From UBA1765 sp045629945 (lineage in GTDB: Bacteria; Fibrobacterota; Fibrobacteria; Fibrobacterales; Fibrobacteraceae): DNA of 64,000 nt. The stretch is taken from NCBI GenBank assembly GCA_045629945.1, contig JAZQSE010000021.1, positions 1-64,000 on the forward strand, given 5' to 3'. The notes beneath the pieces are model-generated. The model did no database searches and had not been told where the DNA came from. It was given only the letters and a program-made list of their open reading frames with translations. Shown piece after piece: positions 36,801 to 44,121 of the stretch; the stretch's first letter is position 1; every line of letters begins with the position of its first letter. The position numbers and the translations under genes were made by a program.

Positions 36801-37363
36801 CTGTGACAAAGAAAGATCCTGCTATTGTTCCTTATTCAGGGCAAGAACTTTCAGAAGATGAACATTTCCGTTTGACGGTAGCAAATGAAGCTGGAGAAAA
36901 ATTGATTGCTTCTGGAAAAGAAACTCTTGAAAAAGTGAACGCTTCTATAGCAAAAGATTATAAGCATGCTGGCCCTGTATTTAGACTAGATATAACTTTA
37001 CCAGAAGTTCATGATAAAACAGAGTTAGGAGAATATAAACGGCTTTATCGTATGGAAATAGCGTTAATGCTTTACAATAACCAGGGTAGTTTTGTAAATA
37101 AAATGAGCTACCAATTCAACTTAGATGAGTTAAGAGAGTTTGTGACAGCGAACAATGTTTTGACTCTCTACTTAGAGTGGTGTTCACAAGAAGAAGCGCC
37201 TGTTTCATTAGAAGGCCGAAAAATAGGAAGTGGAGCCTTTATTGGTAAATTTGACTTTGAAGCCAAGGCTGTGTATGTAGCAGAGTATCCAGATGAAGGT
37301 GATAATAAAAAGCCTATTTATAGCGATAAATCTTCTATGGTTACTTTTGGGTTTAAACGTTAA
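30827..37363 (+). CDS. Giant multidomain GH9 cellulase
   Basis: A 2178-residue secreted endoglucanase-type enzyme. I chose GTG 30827: AGGAG lies 7 bases upstream and a clean signal peptide follows (VPFLCYVAFLFLFVANTFA). An Ig-like CelD_N domain (about 100-215) precedes the GH9 domain (about 220-765). Catalytic motifs are DCGDH (277-281), HPHHR (695-699) and Glu748 in LSETCIDG. Two fibronectin type III modules follow (about 770-870, 880-990). More than 1000 residues of beta-rich modules come next, including an EF-hand-like DETGDGKPDE. No type IX-like tail is seen. It is far longer than usual GH9 enzymes. Confidence 0.92.
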   Translation: MPFLCYVAFLFLFVANTFAVEQEQPTPYDLIRPIWPMVWDTASVEEGGTVESFSKFVPSPYKRNPVPKVGAIPQDFKPNALVPDTLNQAFLDARNLRIGRIRINQAGYLPDDPEKQFYYVSAGDCSEKFSVVDLEGNEIATGGEFISTGLPTQSSWKIVAGTNAATNKKERYSAETVGPEGTVCVANLASFSLPENERMRIKVGKEYSASFIVSDRVYSMVRDATIKFYGINRSGNSESWFHEPSHTKDGAGSFVQGIGGVAGFTSKEGALAGGWYDCGDHLKESQTQAYAFMVLSVMAAANPDRDEDNYAYNHGETVNTDGIPDILREAKHGADFFLNSYRFAEGVVDNMVVSVGNFGADHGWWGRPENQDALPLTLTGRGGPHERDLRLGELGSNISGQIAAGLALLSKEYAMYDKDFADSCLMVAKDLYDFAKNLKLGNSTYGNGRPFVYNTIPDGWSSPAYNGNNESHDDLGLAAIALHYAAYDPANPDMSYLNDAVEEQSYASPQEPGPGFFRGGWFALTRDGMRKSMKNTSWANAYTYTLYAFYKLLLKDDETSVKYGISPSDRLWYAENVIYILAENLSNVASTGGSSISIPGRNNPFNISFGTLWYNMQTDQTWIYNRYQAGNIFEVFAYADVAKDLEGVRLPQKGQQNWKSAEMRQLGINQMNYMLGVNPWDVSFMLGVGDKNDAHPHHRASNPEGKNMPGAAYVYNPPVGALFGGVTPGDINAWAPSTMSWEDYHLSETCIDGTAMFLAAGAMATRAEDLGRAPKDVNVEIRYVGYDSAIVNIIQDVRGQSMILYSESETGPFNQMALDSVPGVKHTIHLKGLKNGTTYYFKVVAINSRSEKYATKWLVDSTSTPFYFTTLASEPPSADIQNVKVCNLSADSAEIMWFTPNGQYESKIYWDTVLTTYDKMAWNTGDANADVSGIPTNFHYVKIGGLKEKTTYYYVVESNGVRRSVDEKGNPLKFTTPVMQYDFEVRTYQYEFTGLDFINMNIYNNEDRAFDSLTLRLYLTAREDQVAECALMIDLDICQAYDEAGFNKPCETDSEIRGLLRGAMPVKLEDTYDAATGMYSWYYPIPLGSTTIKSSSRMRMDLGFSVGLYQNGKCDPLRSTPQKRMSATTGDWSWAPHTREEDGADYEGMLDADKDFGDSDLAPVNPYIVVYRKDEFVSGFSPSYQEMTTKRANYEMTVSLDAPFNVSNGSYIQIDSTTSTMRIKGNAFITESGFVTSIWVNGVALSKEQLKTAAIYNKATGKFDLDIPVKLSIGTNKVDVTIFAGPDLECEACIENGGCAFVNRSYYIQYSKGDRTAGILTLLQENGSSVSSPALTDGSAKFFIVVKDKDNKQNESIEAKVVNSRTGDTISVSLKRTNETTGEFKSDLLTPVDSKDAKYPEFSFFGGDTLTVIYMDAEDPEDIVTQSFFANPTHPVPQIAAIYDENCNALGDVVMATFGGSTFGDGISLDSAEFAFDSTATSSAITFMTKPSSIDGMTATFALNEDMVPQTGSPSGTVVFYMTEKGTATTEKIVLTDKISPQLLSITMLENEEPRSIQDTLKVAFTEPVVLPSKTAWPLRVTDGTSEIDQMGISVKNVSTTDNGKSWLYVIEGNTNGTVVKKGFLAEVAETFVISDIAMNTLTNCAGPRTIAESVRPVPVTFAQISDETGDGKPDEIYLEFEKVLRDKDMLDSFDVYWGNPAVYVAFKQPSGGWNVDTVYGEKYAKPITAVVDSSMEEKKTIYKEVVGQKTIWCDQFEVVFDSALNVWDSVKVQDSLGNTLQYACGLQDSTINVTKIDTIWSYVVDTTGFDTIQNVASAIRIDVPRGVYEKMTYGAKDGKGSVMPRKGEEGGFFDKTYSLNDNCPPIILSASWSARETNSGQMDLLEVNMSEPLDSVSGNSYYIERRRAGVGGVFLQPYSIMNGDGLKKVTFLYKDDAEDAVWFGDSIRLISDANKSFYKDKTGLFPGEENPWTPVSGAIDKVKFKVKMESSVTKKDPAIVPYSGQELSEDEHFRLTVANEAGEKLIASGKETLEKVNASIAKDYKHAGPVFRLDITLPEVHDKTELGEYKRLYRMEIALMLYNNQGSFVNKMSYQFNLDELREFVTANNVLTLYLEWCSQEEAPVSLEGRKIGSGAFIGKFDFEAKAVYVAEYPDEGDNKKPIYSDKSSMVTFGFKR

Positions 37364-37380
37364 AATGAAATAAGGTTTTA

Positions 37381-37415
37381 AAGTCCGGGTTCTTGTAAAG
37401 AATCCGGACTTTTTT
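37381..37415 (+). terminator. Terminator after the GH9 gene
   Basis: AAGTCCGGGTTCTT (37381-37394), loop GTA, AAGAATCCGGACTT (37398-37411), one G-U pair, then more T's. A 14-bp stem. Confidence 0.9.
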
Positions 37416-37500
37416 GTTAGCGGTTTTGAAAATTTCACTAACAAAGAAAAATATTTTATGATTTTTCAAAAAAAAAAGGTTTTATTGCCTTTTGAAAACT

Positions 37501-37506
37501 TAAATT
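37501..37506 (+). promoter_or_regulatory. -10 box of the 37.5-kb histidine kinase, leaderless arrangement
   Basis: TAAATT is followed by 7 bases (AGAAAAT) and the ATG at 37514. No Shine-Dalgarno sequence is present. The -35 region is not clear. Confidence 0.5.
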
Positions 37507-37513
37507 AGAAAAT

Positions 37514-39796
37514 ATGAATGGTGAATTTTTAATAAAAGCAAATTTAAGTTTTGCGTATATGGTTTTGGTTTGCCTTTTTGTGTTGTGTGTAATCTTTTTT
37601 CACAACAAGATGTTTTCGGCACAAAAAACTAGAATGCGATTATTCAGAACGCTTTTAGTATTAGGAATAGGTTGGAATTTTTGTTCGCTTATAACAGTAT
37701 TACCCAATCCAATTAACCTTAATACGCATCTTTTTGATATGCCTATTATTGTAAATACTGTTTTTATGATTCAAACTTTTTTTTGGTTGCCATTTGGTTA
37801 TTTTGTCTATAGAACATTTGTTATAGCATTTGACCGTAAGCCATCAAAATTTTTAACCATATATACTTTCGCTGGGATTTTAATCTATTGGATTTTATTT
37901 TTCATTTGTTTATTTGCTGAGCCTTTTGATGTATTAGGAGATTACCTAATTGTAATGATAACGATATCAGGTTATTTTCTGTTAGTTGTACCTTCGCTTA
38001 TTATCAGTGGTATTAACGCACTCTTGTGGGGGATAGAGTCGTGGGAAGTGCAAGAAAAATTTTATTATATGCGGATAGCCGCGATATTATTCTTATTTGG
38101 TTTTTTAGCTCTTGGTCAGGATATATTTCTCCCTTATGTTTTTTATGGTGGAGCAGACCACATGTCATTTCTAAAAAACACACAAGTTTGGGCTTCTATT
38201 TTTCTTTTGGCTTTTTATCAAAATTTGATTCCTAAAATTGAATACACACAGCAGCAAAAAATTTCATTTCATGTAGACCATATTATAAATGATGGTGTTA
38301 TTGTTTATAATGAAAAAGGTTGGATTAGTTTTGCTAACACGGCAGCTCCTTTTTTATTGCATTTGTCTGAAGAACGATTAAAAAAAATGAACATACAAAA
38401 TATTTTCCCGCAGATAAATGTATTTGAATCTAGTTTTAGACAATCCATCTTGTTGGTTATGCGTAATATTTCTCGTTCGTTTTTGGTCTCTGTTATTCAA
38501 GATGCTTTCTGGTATGGCTCAAAACATTATATGTTGATTTTCTCTGATGTAACTGCCGAAAATTCCATTTTGCGTAAGTATGAAGCGTTTAAAGCTAGAG
38601 CCATGCAAAGAGAATTGCAGTCACAGCAACAAATGCTGAAAGTTTATGAAGAAGGCCGCAGTAAAGAAAGATTGTTGCAAACCTTAATAGATAATCTTCC
38701 ATTTAGAGTTGCTGTAAAAAATCAAAGTGGAACCTATATTTTACAAAATGTTCCCGATAAAAAATATGCGGGAGACTTGTATGGTTTGTCGTCTGTTGAA
38801 CCAGAACTTCGTGAATCTGAAAAAGATGCTTTGCAAGGGAAAGTAGGGCATTACGATAAAATAGAATACAAAGAAGGTGAAAGTGGTGATATTGCAATAG
38901 CAGAACATATTACTTATTTACCGGTTCCTATGGAAAATGATGAATACTTTGTGATTCGATTAGTACAAGATTTAACAGAATCCATGAAAATAGAAGAAGA
39001 GCGAAAACATTTTAGAGCAAGAGAAGAACAAAGAACACGATTAGAAGAATTAGGTTCTCTTGCAGGTGGTATCGCTCATGATTTTAATAATATTTTAGGA
39101 GCCCAACAAGGTTTTTGTGAATTAGCAATGGCAACAGTAGAAGAAACAAGCCGGACAAACAAATATTTACAAGAAATAGAAAAAGCTTGTCATAGAGCGA
39201 AAATTATTATAAGTCAGATGCTTACAGGAGTGCGGCAACTCAAGCAAACAAAAGAAACTAAAAAGGCTTTTAGATTGACTATTTTATTACAAGATCTTAT
39301 AACGCAAGTTCGTTTGACTTTACCGCCTAATATTGTGATAGTTTCCGGTTCTTCTGAATCAGATATATTTTTACAAGGTGTAGAAATGGATTTATTCCGT
39401 GTGTTGCAAAACCTAATCAATAATGCTGTTTTTGCAATGAAAGAATCTGGAGGAGAACTTCGACTTTTTGTAGAAAGAGTCTATTTAAAAGAACCTCACC
39501 AAGAAGGTTTTTCTCAAACTATTCCATCAGGAGTTTATGTTAGAATTGATATTTCAGATACGGGTTCAGGAATCAAAGGAAATGAACTTCAGAAAATTTT
39601 TAGCCCGTTTTTTACCACGAAACCACCAGGAGAAGGTTTTGGTTTAGGCCTTTCTTCGGCAATTTCTTTGGTTAGACAGGCTCAAGGAGAAATAATTGTT
39701 CAATCAATTCTTGGAAAAGGTACTACATTTAGTGTATATTGGCCGTTGATGGAAAATAACGAAGGAGATGATTATGGCAAAAGTGCTTATAATTGA
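37514..39796 (+). CDS. Membrane sensor histidine kinase with PAS domains
   Basis: A 760-residue kinase. Residues 1-240 hold about seven membrane spans, a 7TM sensor-type input. Two PAS-like segments follow (about 255-350 and 385-490). The kinase core has SLAGGIAHDFNNILGAQ (about 515-531, with the phospho-acceptor His), the N-box NLINNAVFAM, DTGSGIKGNE, FFTTK and GFGLGLSSAISLV. This is the NtrB-like branch (HDFNN). The downstream receiver gene overlaps its end by 23 bases. It heads a three-gene cluster with a receiver and an NtrC-like regulator. The signal is unknown. Confidence 0.9.
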   Translation: MNGEFLIKANLSFAYMVLVCLFVLCVIFFHNKMFSAQKTRMRLFRTLLVLGIGWNFCSLITVLPNPINLNTHLFDMPIIVNTVFMIQTFFWLPFGYFVYRTFVIAFDRKPSKFLTIYTFAGILIYWILFFICLFAEPFDVLGDYLIVMITISGYFLLVVPSLIISGINALLWGIESWEVQEKFYYMRIAAILFLFGFLALGQDIFLPYVFYGGADHMSFLKNTQVWASIFLLAFYQNLIPKIEYTQQQKISFHVDHIINDGVIVYNEKGWISFANTAAPFLLHLSEERLKKMNIQNIFPQINVFESSFRQSILLVMRNISRSFLVSVIQDAFWYGSKHYMLIFSDVTAENSILRKYEAFKARAMQRELQSQQQMLKVYEEGRSKERLLQTLIDNLPFRVAVKNQSGTYILQNVPDKKYAGDLYGLSSVEPELRESEKDALQGKVGHYDKIEYKEGESGDIAIAEHITYLPVPMENDEYFVIRLVQDLTESMKIEEERKHFRAREEQRTRLEELGSLAGGIAHDFNNILGAQQGFCELAMATVEETSRTNKYLQEIEKACHRAKIIISQMLTGVRQLKQTKETKKAFRLTILLQDLITQVRLTLPPNIVIVSGSSESDIFLQGVEMDLFRVLQNLINNAVFAMKESGGELRLFVERVYLKEPHQEGFSQTIPSGVYVRIDISDTGSGIKGNELQKIFSPFFTTKPPGEGFGLGLSSAISLVRQAQGEIIVQSILGKGTTFSVYWPLMENNEGDDYGKSAYN

Positions 39797-40154
39797 CGAC
39801 GATGAGCAAATCAATTTTTTGCTCAGAGAAACCTTTGAATTAGAAGGATATTCTGTTGATACAGCAAAGAATGGGCAGGAAGCTCAGGTGCTTTATACAA
39901 AAAATCCTTATGATGTAATCATTACAGATATCATCATGCCAGAACAAGATGGATTTGAAGTAATTCTGGATTTAAGACGTCTTGGAATGTTGGACCGCGT
40001 TATTGCCATCAGTGGTGGTGGACGGATGAGTGCAGATGACTATCTAGTAACTGCCGATCACTTTGATGTAGCAGCATCATTTGCTAAGCCTTTAGACCGT
40101 AAAGCTATTTTAGCGAAAGCAAAAGAAATAGTAGAAACTGTCGGAAAGAAATAA
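39774..40154 (+). CDS. Single-domain response regulator
   Basis: A 126-residue receiver protein. It has the acidic triad of IDDDEQ, the phospho-acceptor Asp in VIITDIIMPEQDG, the Ser of AISGGG and the Lys of FAKPLD. No output domain. I chose ATG 39774 because AAGGAG (39762-39767) then has a 6-base gap; ATG 39768 touches the site. It directly precedes an NtrC-like gene (TAAATG), so phosphate may pass from the kinase to this receiver rather than to the NtrC-like protein. Confidence 0.9.
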   Translation: MAKVLIIDDDEQINFLLRETFELEGYSVDTAKNGQEAQVLYTKNPYDVIITDIIMPEQDGFEVILDLRRLGMLDRVIAISGGGRMSADDYLVTADHFDVAASFAKPLDRKAILAKAKEIVETVGKK

Positions 40155-41558
40155 ATGCAAATTTTGTTGGCTGATCCGGATGCACAATTTGTGCACTCCG
40201 TTTTTGATTCGTGGCATTTGCCCGAATCGGTTTTGTTGCCTGTTCTTACTGAAAGGGATTTAATTGCAACTATTGAACAAAAGTCAATAGATTTGGCTTT
40301 TATCAATGTACAGTTGTTATTGCATGATGGCTTGGATATAGTTTCTTTTTTAAAAGAACGACACCCTGTAGCAGAAATAATAGTTTTGGCCGATCATACT
40401 TCTGGAATTTCTATAGCAGAAAATGCTTTGACTAGAGGAGCCTCCCGTTATTTAAAGAAACCTATAAAGATTTCTGCATTAGAAGAAATAGCTCAAAAGT
40501 GTAAACAGCAACAAAGAGAAACTTCAGCAAACCGTTTAATGGAAGATCACGTTTTGGATTCCCTTTTGGGAGATACTCCAGAAATGCGTAAGATATTGAA
40601 AACGGTTTATAAAATAGCGCCGACAACTAGTACGGTCTTGATTACCGGGGAGTCTGGTTCGGGTAAAGAATTTCTGGCGAATGTGGTGCACCGCTTAAGT
40701 AAGCGTTCTTCAGAACCTTTTATTGCTGTAAACTGTGGTGCCATTCCAGAAAATATTGTTGAAAGTGAATTGTTCGGTAGCCGAAAAGGAGCTTTTACTG
40801 GAGCAATAGCAGATAAGAAAGGTTTATTTGAAGCGGCTTCAGGAGGCACTTTATTTTTAGATGAAGTCGGTGAACTTTCTTTAGCTACTCAAGTTAAATT
40901 ACTTCGTTTTTTACAGAATAAAGAAATTCGTCGGGTTGGGGATTCTGAAAATCGTTACTTAGATGTTCGGATTATTGCAGCAACAAATAAAAATTTAAAA
41001 CAAGCAATGCTCGAAGGTAAATTTCGTGAAGACCTTTATTACCGGTTGAATACATTTCATTTGCATTTACCTCCTTTACGCGAACGTCAGATAGTGATTC
41101 CTCGGCTTGTTTCTTACTTCATTTTAAAGTATAAGCAAGAACATGGAAAAGAAGTTAATGGCTTAGATCCTGCTGCCCAAATGGCTTTAGCCGCTTACCG
41201 CTATCCTGGAAATATCCGAGAATTGGAAAACATTATTGAACATGCAATTGTTCTTTCTGAAGGTGGAATTATTCGTTTAGAAGATTTGCCTGAAACTGTT
41301 TTGCAAGAGAATTTGCCTTCGGCTCGGATGCTGTTATCTTTACAGGAACAACAACCTGAAGAACCTTTGCCTTTGTTGCCAGAACTTTCTGGGAAAGAAA
41401 AAATATTGACATTAGGCGAATTAGAACGACAGTATATAATACATACTCTTACACAACTTAAAGGTGAAAAATTAGACGAAATAGCTAAAATATTAGGTAT
41501 CAGTAGAACAACATTGTGGCGGAAAATAAAAGAGAACAATATTGAGTTTTCTGAATAA
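40155..41558 (+). CDS. NtrC-like sigma-54 activator with a degenerate receiver domain
   Basis: A 467-residue sigma-54-dependent activator. Residues 1-115 are receiver-like, but the phospho-acceptor Asp is Asn51 (LAFINVQ) and the conserved Thr/Ser is Ala79. Asp7 and Asp9 and the Lys of KKPI remain. The AAA+ domain (about 135-365) is complete: Walker A GESGSGKE, GAFTGA and Walker B GGTLFLDEVGE. The C-terminus has a Fis-type helix-turn-helix (ILGISRTTLWRKIKENN). It should activate sigma-54 promoters, but not by its own phosphorylation. It starts directly after the receiver gene stop. Confidence 0.92.
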   Translation: MQILLADPDAQFVHSVFDSWHLPESVLLPVLTERDLIATIEQKSIDLAFINVQLLLHDGLDIVSFLKERHPVAEIIVLADHTSGISIAENALTRGASRYLKKPIKISALEEIAQKCKQQQRETSANRLMEDHVLDSLLGDTPEMRKILKTVYKIAPTTSTVLITGESGSGKEFLANVVHRLSKRSSEPFIAVNCGAIPENIVESELFGSRKGAFTGAIADKKGLFEAASGGTLFLDEVGELSLATQVKLLRFLQNKEIRRVGDSENRYLDVRIIAATNKNLKQAMLEGKFREDLYYRLNTFHLHLPPLRERQIVIPRLVSYFILKYKQEHGKEVNGLDPAAQMALAAYRYPGNIRELENIIEHAIVLSEGGIIRLEDLPETVLQENLPSARMLLSLQEQQPEEPLPLLPELSGKEKILTLGELERQYIIHTLTQLKGEKLDEIAKILGISRTTLWRKIKENNIEFSE

Positions 41559-41588
41559 TTTAAATGCCTGTAACTAAGCGTTTAAAGT

Positions 41589-42110
41589 TTATTTAATTCT
41601 ATCAAGACAAAAGTCTTTGCGACCACATTTGGCACAATGAGTTCCCATCCAAAGAGAATCAAATTGTTCTATTGCAGCTTCTACGATTTTAGGTTCGTTC
41701 GTTAAAATTCCAGATTCAAAATTTCTACGATTTGGACTTTTCATTCCTATACCGGCACCAGTTAAATTTGCAGAGCCGATATAAACAGTTTCTAAATCAA
41801 AAATCATCATTTTAAAATGAACGCGAGGGCATAAAACTCGTTCTAATTCTGTTATTAAAACAGGAAACTTATCAAAATCTTCTTGAAAATTAGAGCCAGG
41901 TTCTTTAGCGTGAACCAAACGCACTCCCACACCGCGTTTAAGCAAATCTGCTAATTGACCAAGTAAAGGAATAGCAGAAGAATTTGGCTTTACATATACA
42001 TCTTTAATATCAGCAGTCCCTATCCATAGCGTTTTACGGACAGAAGTGATACGTGAAAGAACTTCGGAATAATGTTCCTCATTTTGGATGTATTTTATAA
42101 AAGCAGGCAT
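41589..42110 (-). CDS. Phospholipase D-like (single HKD) protein with C-terminal Cys cluster
   Basis: A 173-residue protein with one HKD motif: HFKMMIFDLETVYIGSANLTG (about residues 97-117), the Lys and Asp in proper spacing. Single-HKD proteins of the Nuc type act as dimers on DNA or phospholipids. No signal peptide is seen. The C-terminal end has HCAKCGRKDFC, a CxxCx5C cluster that could bind zinc or an Fe-S centre, which is unusual for the family. TATATT lies 6 bases before the ATG, a leaderless arrangement. It lies divergent from the xylanase gene. Confidence 0.8.
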   Translation of the reverse strand: MPAFIKYIQNEEHYSEVLSRITSVRKTLWIGTADIKDVYVKPNSSAIPLLGQLADLLKRGVGVRLVHAKEPGSNFQEDFDKFPVLITELERVLCPRVHFKMMIFDLETVYIGSANLTGAGIGMKSPNRRNFESGILTNEPKIVEAAIEQFDSLWMGTHCAKCGRKDFCLDRIK

Positions 42111-42116
42111 AAACGA

Positions 42117-42122
42117 AATATA
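42117..42122 (-). promoter_or_regulatory. -10 box of the PLD-like gene, leaderless arrangement
   Basis: On the minus strand TATATT is followed by TCGTTT (6 bases) and the ATG at 42110. No Shine-Dalgarno sequence is present. Confidence 0.5.
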
Positions 42123-42307
42123 TAATTATTGTTAGCTCTTATAATTCAATCTACTTTTATTTGAATTCGGTCTTTTTTATAAAATTCTGCCATATTTTCA
42201 TTTTTTCTTTTATATAGCAGTATTTCTAGATATCGGAAAAAGAGCTCTAGCACAGTTTTAGTAAACCAAAATTTTACTTATAACTTGGCTCGTAAATAAA
42301 ATATTTA

Positions 42308-42336
42308 TTGATAAAAATCAAAAATGAGTTTATATT
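42308..42336 (+). promoter_or_regulatory. Predicted xylanase promoter
   Basis: TTGATA (42308-42313), exactly 17 bases, TATATT (42331-42336). This predicts a transcription start near 42343 and a leader of about 112 bases. Confidence 0.6.
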
Positions 42337-42341
42337 GCAAC

Positions 42342-42360
42342 TTGGAACTAATAATTCCAA
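42342..42360 (+). promoter_or_regulatory. Inverted repeat at the xylanase start site (possible operator)
   Basis: TTGGAA (42342-42347), seven bases, TTCCAA (42355-42360). It lies on the predicted transcription start, the classic position for a repressor. A related dyad TTCCAA-C-TTGGAA occurs at 17409-17421. The regulator is unknown. Confidence 0.45.
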
Positions 42361-42454
42361 TTCTCCGAAAGAGCTTTGCTCTTTGACTAAATTCTGGAAT
42401 ATAAGGCTGTATTGTAGTAAGGCGTTAAAACCCAAATTTATCTCAGGAGATTTT

Positions 42455-43990
42455 ATGAAGAGAAATTTTTCATCTTTCCTTATCGGATTCCCTTTAGTTT
42501 TAGGGCTGTCTAGTGCAGCAGTTGCTCAAGATGTTGACCCTTGTAAAACAGATATGGGGCATCCTGGCAATGGTACTACCGTTACTCATAACCAAACAGG
42601 TTCCATCAGTGGAACGCCGTGGGGCTATGAAATTTGGTTTGACGGTGGCAATAACTCTATGACTTATTATAGCAATGGAACATTCAAAGCTTCATGGAGC
42701 GGCAGTAATGACTTCCTTGCACGTGTAGGTTATCGTTATGGAGATAACGGACCAGGTATTGACCACAATGATTATCAATTCACAGTAGATTACAGTTATA
42801 AAAAACAAAGTCAATCTGCTGGCTATGGTTATATTGGTGTTTATGGCTGGACAGTTAACCCTCAGGTTGAATACTACATTGTTGATGACTGGTATAGCCA
42901 ACCAAATGAACAATATATCGGTAATAAGTTTGGCGAAATTACGGTTGATGGTGCAAAATACACAATCCATGCTTTCCTTCGCCAAGAAGAACCATCTAAA
43001 ACAGGTACTTCTACATTCTTGCAGATTTTCAGTGTTCGCCAGACTCCTCGCCAGTGTGGTCATATTGATATTTCGGCACACTTTAAAAAGTGGGACGAAG
43101 TCTTTACCGGTCAAACAGCACAACTTAGAGGTTCAAAAGGTGGTGGCTCAGCTACACTTAAATTTGGTAAAGTAACTGAAGTGATGCTTATGAACGAAGC
43201 AGGTGGTAATGCCTCTGGTTCTGTAGATTACACATATTTTAATATGAGTGATAATGGTAAACCTTCTGAAATTGTTCCTCCAAAAGATATTCCTCGCCAA
43301 CCATATAAAGGCGTAAAAGCAAAAATTCCGGGAACAATTGAAGCTGAAAACTTCGATGAAGGAAACGAAGGAGTTACTTACGCTGGTGCAACAGGTTCTT
43401 CTGGTAGTGATGGACTTGATTACCGCGGAGAAGATTACTTTATTGATATTGTAGGCTGTGGAAATGGGGCATGTCTTGGCTATACAGCAGCAGACGAATG
43501 GCTTGAATACACAGTAGACGTTCTTGAATCAGGTGAATATGACATCGAAGCCTATGTTTCTAACGGCTCTGGTTCTGGTACTGTAGAACTTGCTTTAGAC
43601 GGCAAAGCACTTGTTTCCTTACCATTTACTGGAACAACTGATGATTGGAATACTTATGAATCAGCAACTGGTAAAGCTTCTTTGACTGCTGGCGAACATG
43701 TTCTTCGTGTGACTATCGCTACAGCAAATACAAACTTAGACTATGTTAAATTCACTTTGCCAGGTTATACACCTCCAGCAGAAGATCCTTCTGCAATTGC
43801 CGCAACACTTCGTTTGAATGCTGTTGGTAAAACATATCAAGTATTTGATATGCAAGGTCGTACACTTGGCCAAGTAGATGTTGTAAAGGGTTCTTCGATT
43901 TCAGAAGCTCTCTTCAGCAAGTTCCAAAAGACGGGTCTTTATATCGTTAAACAAGGTTCTTTTATTCAAAAAGTAAAAGTATCTCGTTAA
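42455..43990 (+). CDS. GH11 endo-1,4-beta-xylanase with CBM6
   Basis: A 511-residue secreted xylanase. ATG 42455 has CAGGAGA upstream and a signal peptide (residues 1-25, ending AVAQ). The GH11 domain (about 30-265) has the nucleophile Glu139 in VEYYIVDDW and the acid/base Glu248 in LMNEAGG. A linker leads to a CBM6 (about 290-435; IEAENFDEG, ADEWLEYTVDV, LDYVKFT). The last about 60 residues (YQVFDMQGRTLGQ, then GLYIVKQGSFIQKVKVSR) resemble a type IX C-terminal sorting domain. Substrate is xylan in the plant wall. Confidence 0.94.
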   Translation: MKRNFSSFLIGFPLVLGLSSAAVAQDVDPCKTDMGHPGNGTTVTHNQTGSISGTPWGYEIWFDGGNNSMTYYSNGTFKASWSGSNDFLARVGYRYGDNGPGIDHNDYQFTVDYSYKKQSQSAGYGYIGVYGWTVNPQVEYYIVDDWYSQPNEQYIGNKFGEITVDGAKYTIHAFLRQEEPSKTGTSTFLQIFSVRQTPRQCGHIDISAHFKKWDEVFTGQTAQLRGSKGGGSATLKFGKVTEVMLMNEAGGNASGSVDYTYFNMSDNGKPSEIVPPKDIPRQPYKGVKAKIPGTIEAENFDEGNEGVTYAGATGSSGSDGLDYRGEDYFIDIVGCGNGACLGYTAADEWLEYTVDVLESGEYDIEAYVSNGSGSGTVELALDGKALVSLPFTGTTDDWNTYESATGKASLTAGEHVLRVTIATANTNLDYVKFTLPGYTPPAEDPSAIAATLRLNAVGKTYQVFDMQGRTLGQVDVVKGSSISEALFSKFQKTGLYIVKQGSFIQKVKVSR

Positions 43991-44006
43991 TTAAAAATTA
44001 ACGATA

Positions 44007-44051
44007 ATTTAAAACAATAAGCGCGCCATAGGCGCGCTTATTGTTTTAAAT
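44007..44051 (+). terminator. Terminator after the xylanase gene
   Basis: A perfect 21-bp stem: left arm 44007-44027, ending AAGCGCGCC; loop ATA; right arm 44031-44051, starting GGCGCGCTT. The right arm includes TTGTTTTAAAT, a weak T-run. Confidence 0.85.
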
Positions 44052-44054
44052 AAA

Positions 44055-44085
44055 AATATTCCTAGAATTTTATTCTAGGAATATT
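44055..44085 (-). terminator. Terminator of the fumarase gene
   Basis: AATATTCCTAGAAT (44055-44068) and ATTCTAGGAATATT (44072-44085) form a perfect 14-bp stem. On the minus strand it is followed by TTTTTATTT, so it serves the fumarase gene. Confidence 0.8.
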
Positions 44086-44121
44086 CATTATACTTTTAAA
44101 AGAATTTAAAAGGCATGAAAC

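Larger units (their letters stand above)
42111..42454. other. 344-base intergenic region: divergent promoters of the PLD-like and xylanase genes
   Basis: No coding sequence is supported; the frame is open from 42308 into the xylanase but lacks a start signal before 42455. The left end holds the PLD-type -10 box. The right part holds the xylanase promoter, an inverted repeat at its start site, and a 112-base leader. In the leader AAAGAGC-TTT-GCTCTTT (42368-42384) can form a small hairpin. The middle part (42123-42307) is A/T-rich with nothing else that I recognise. Confidence 0.6.
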
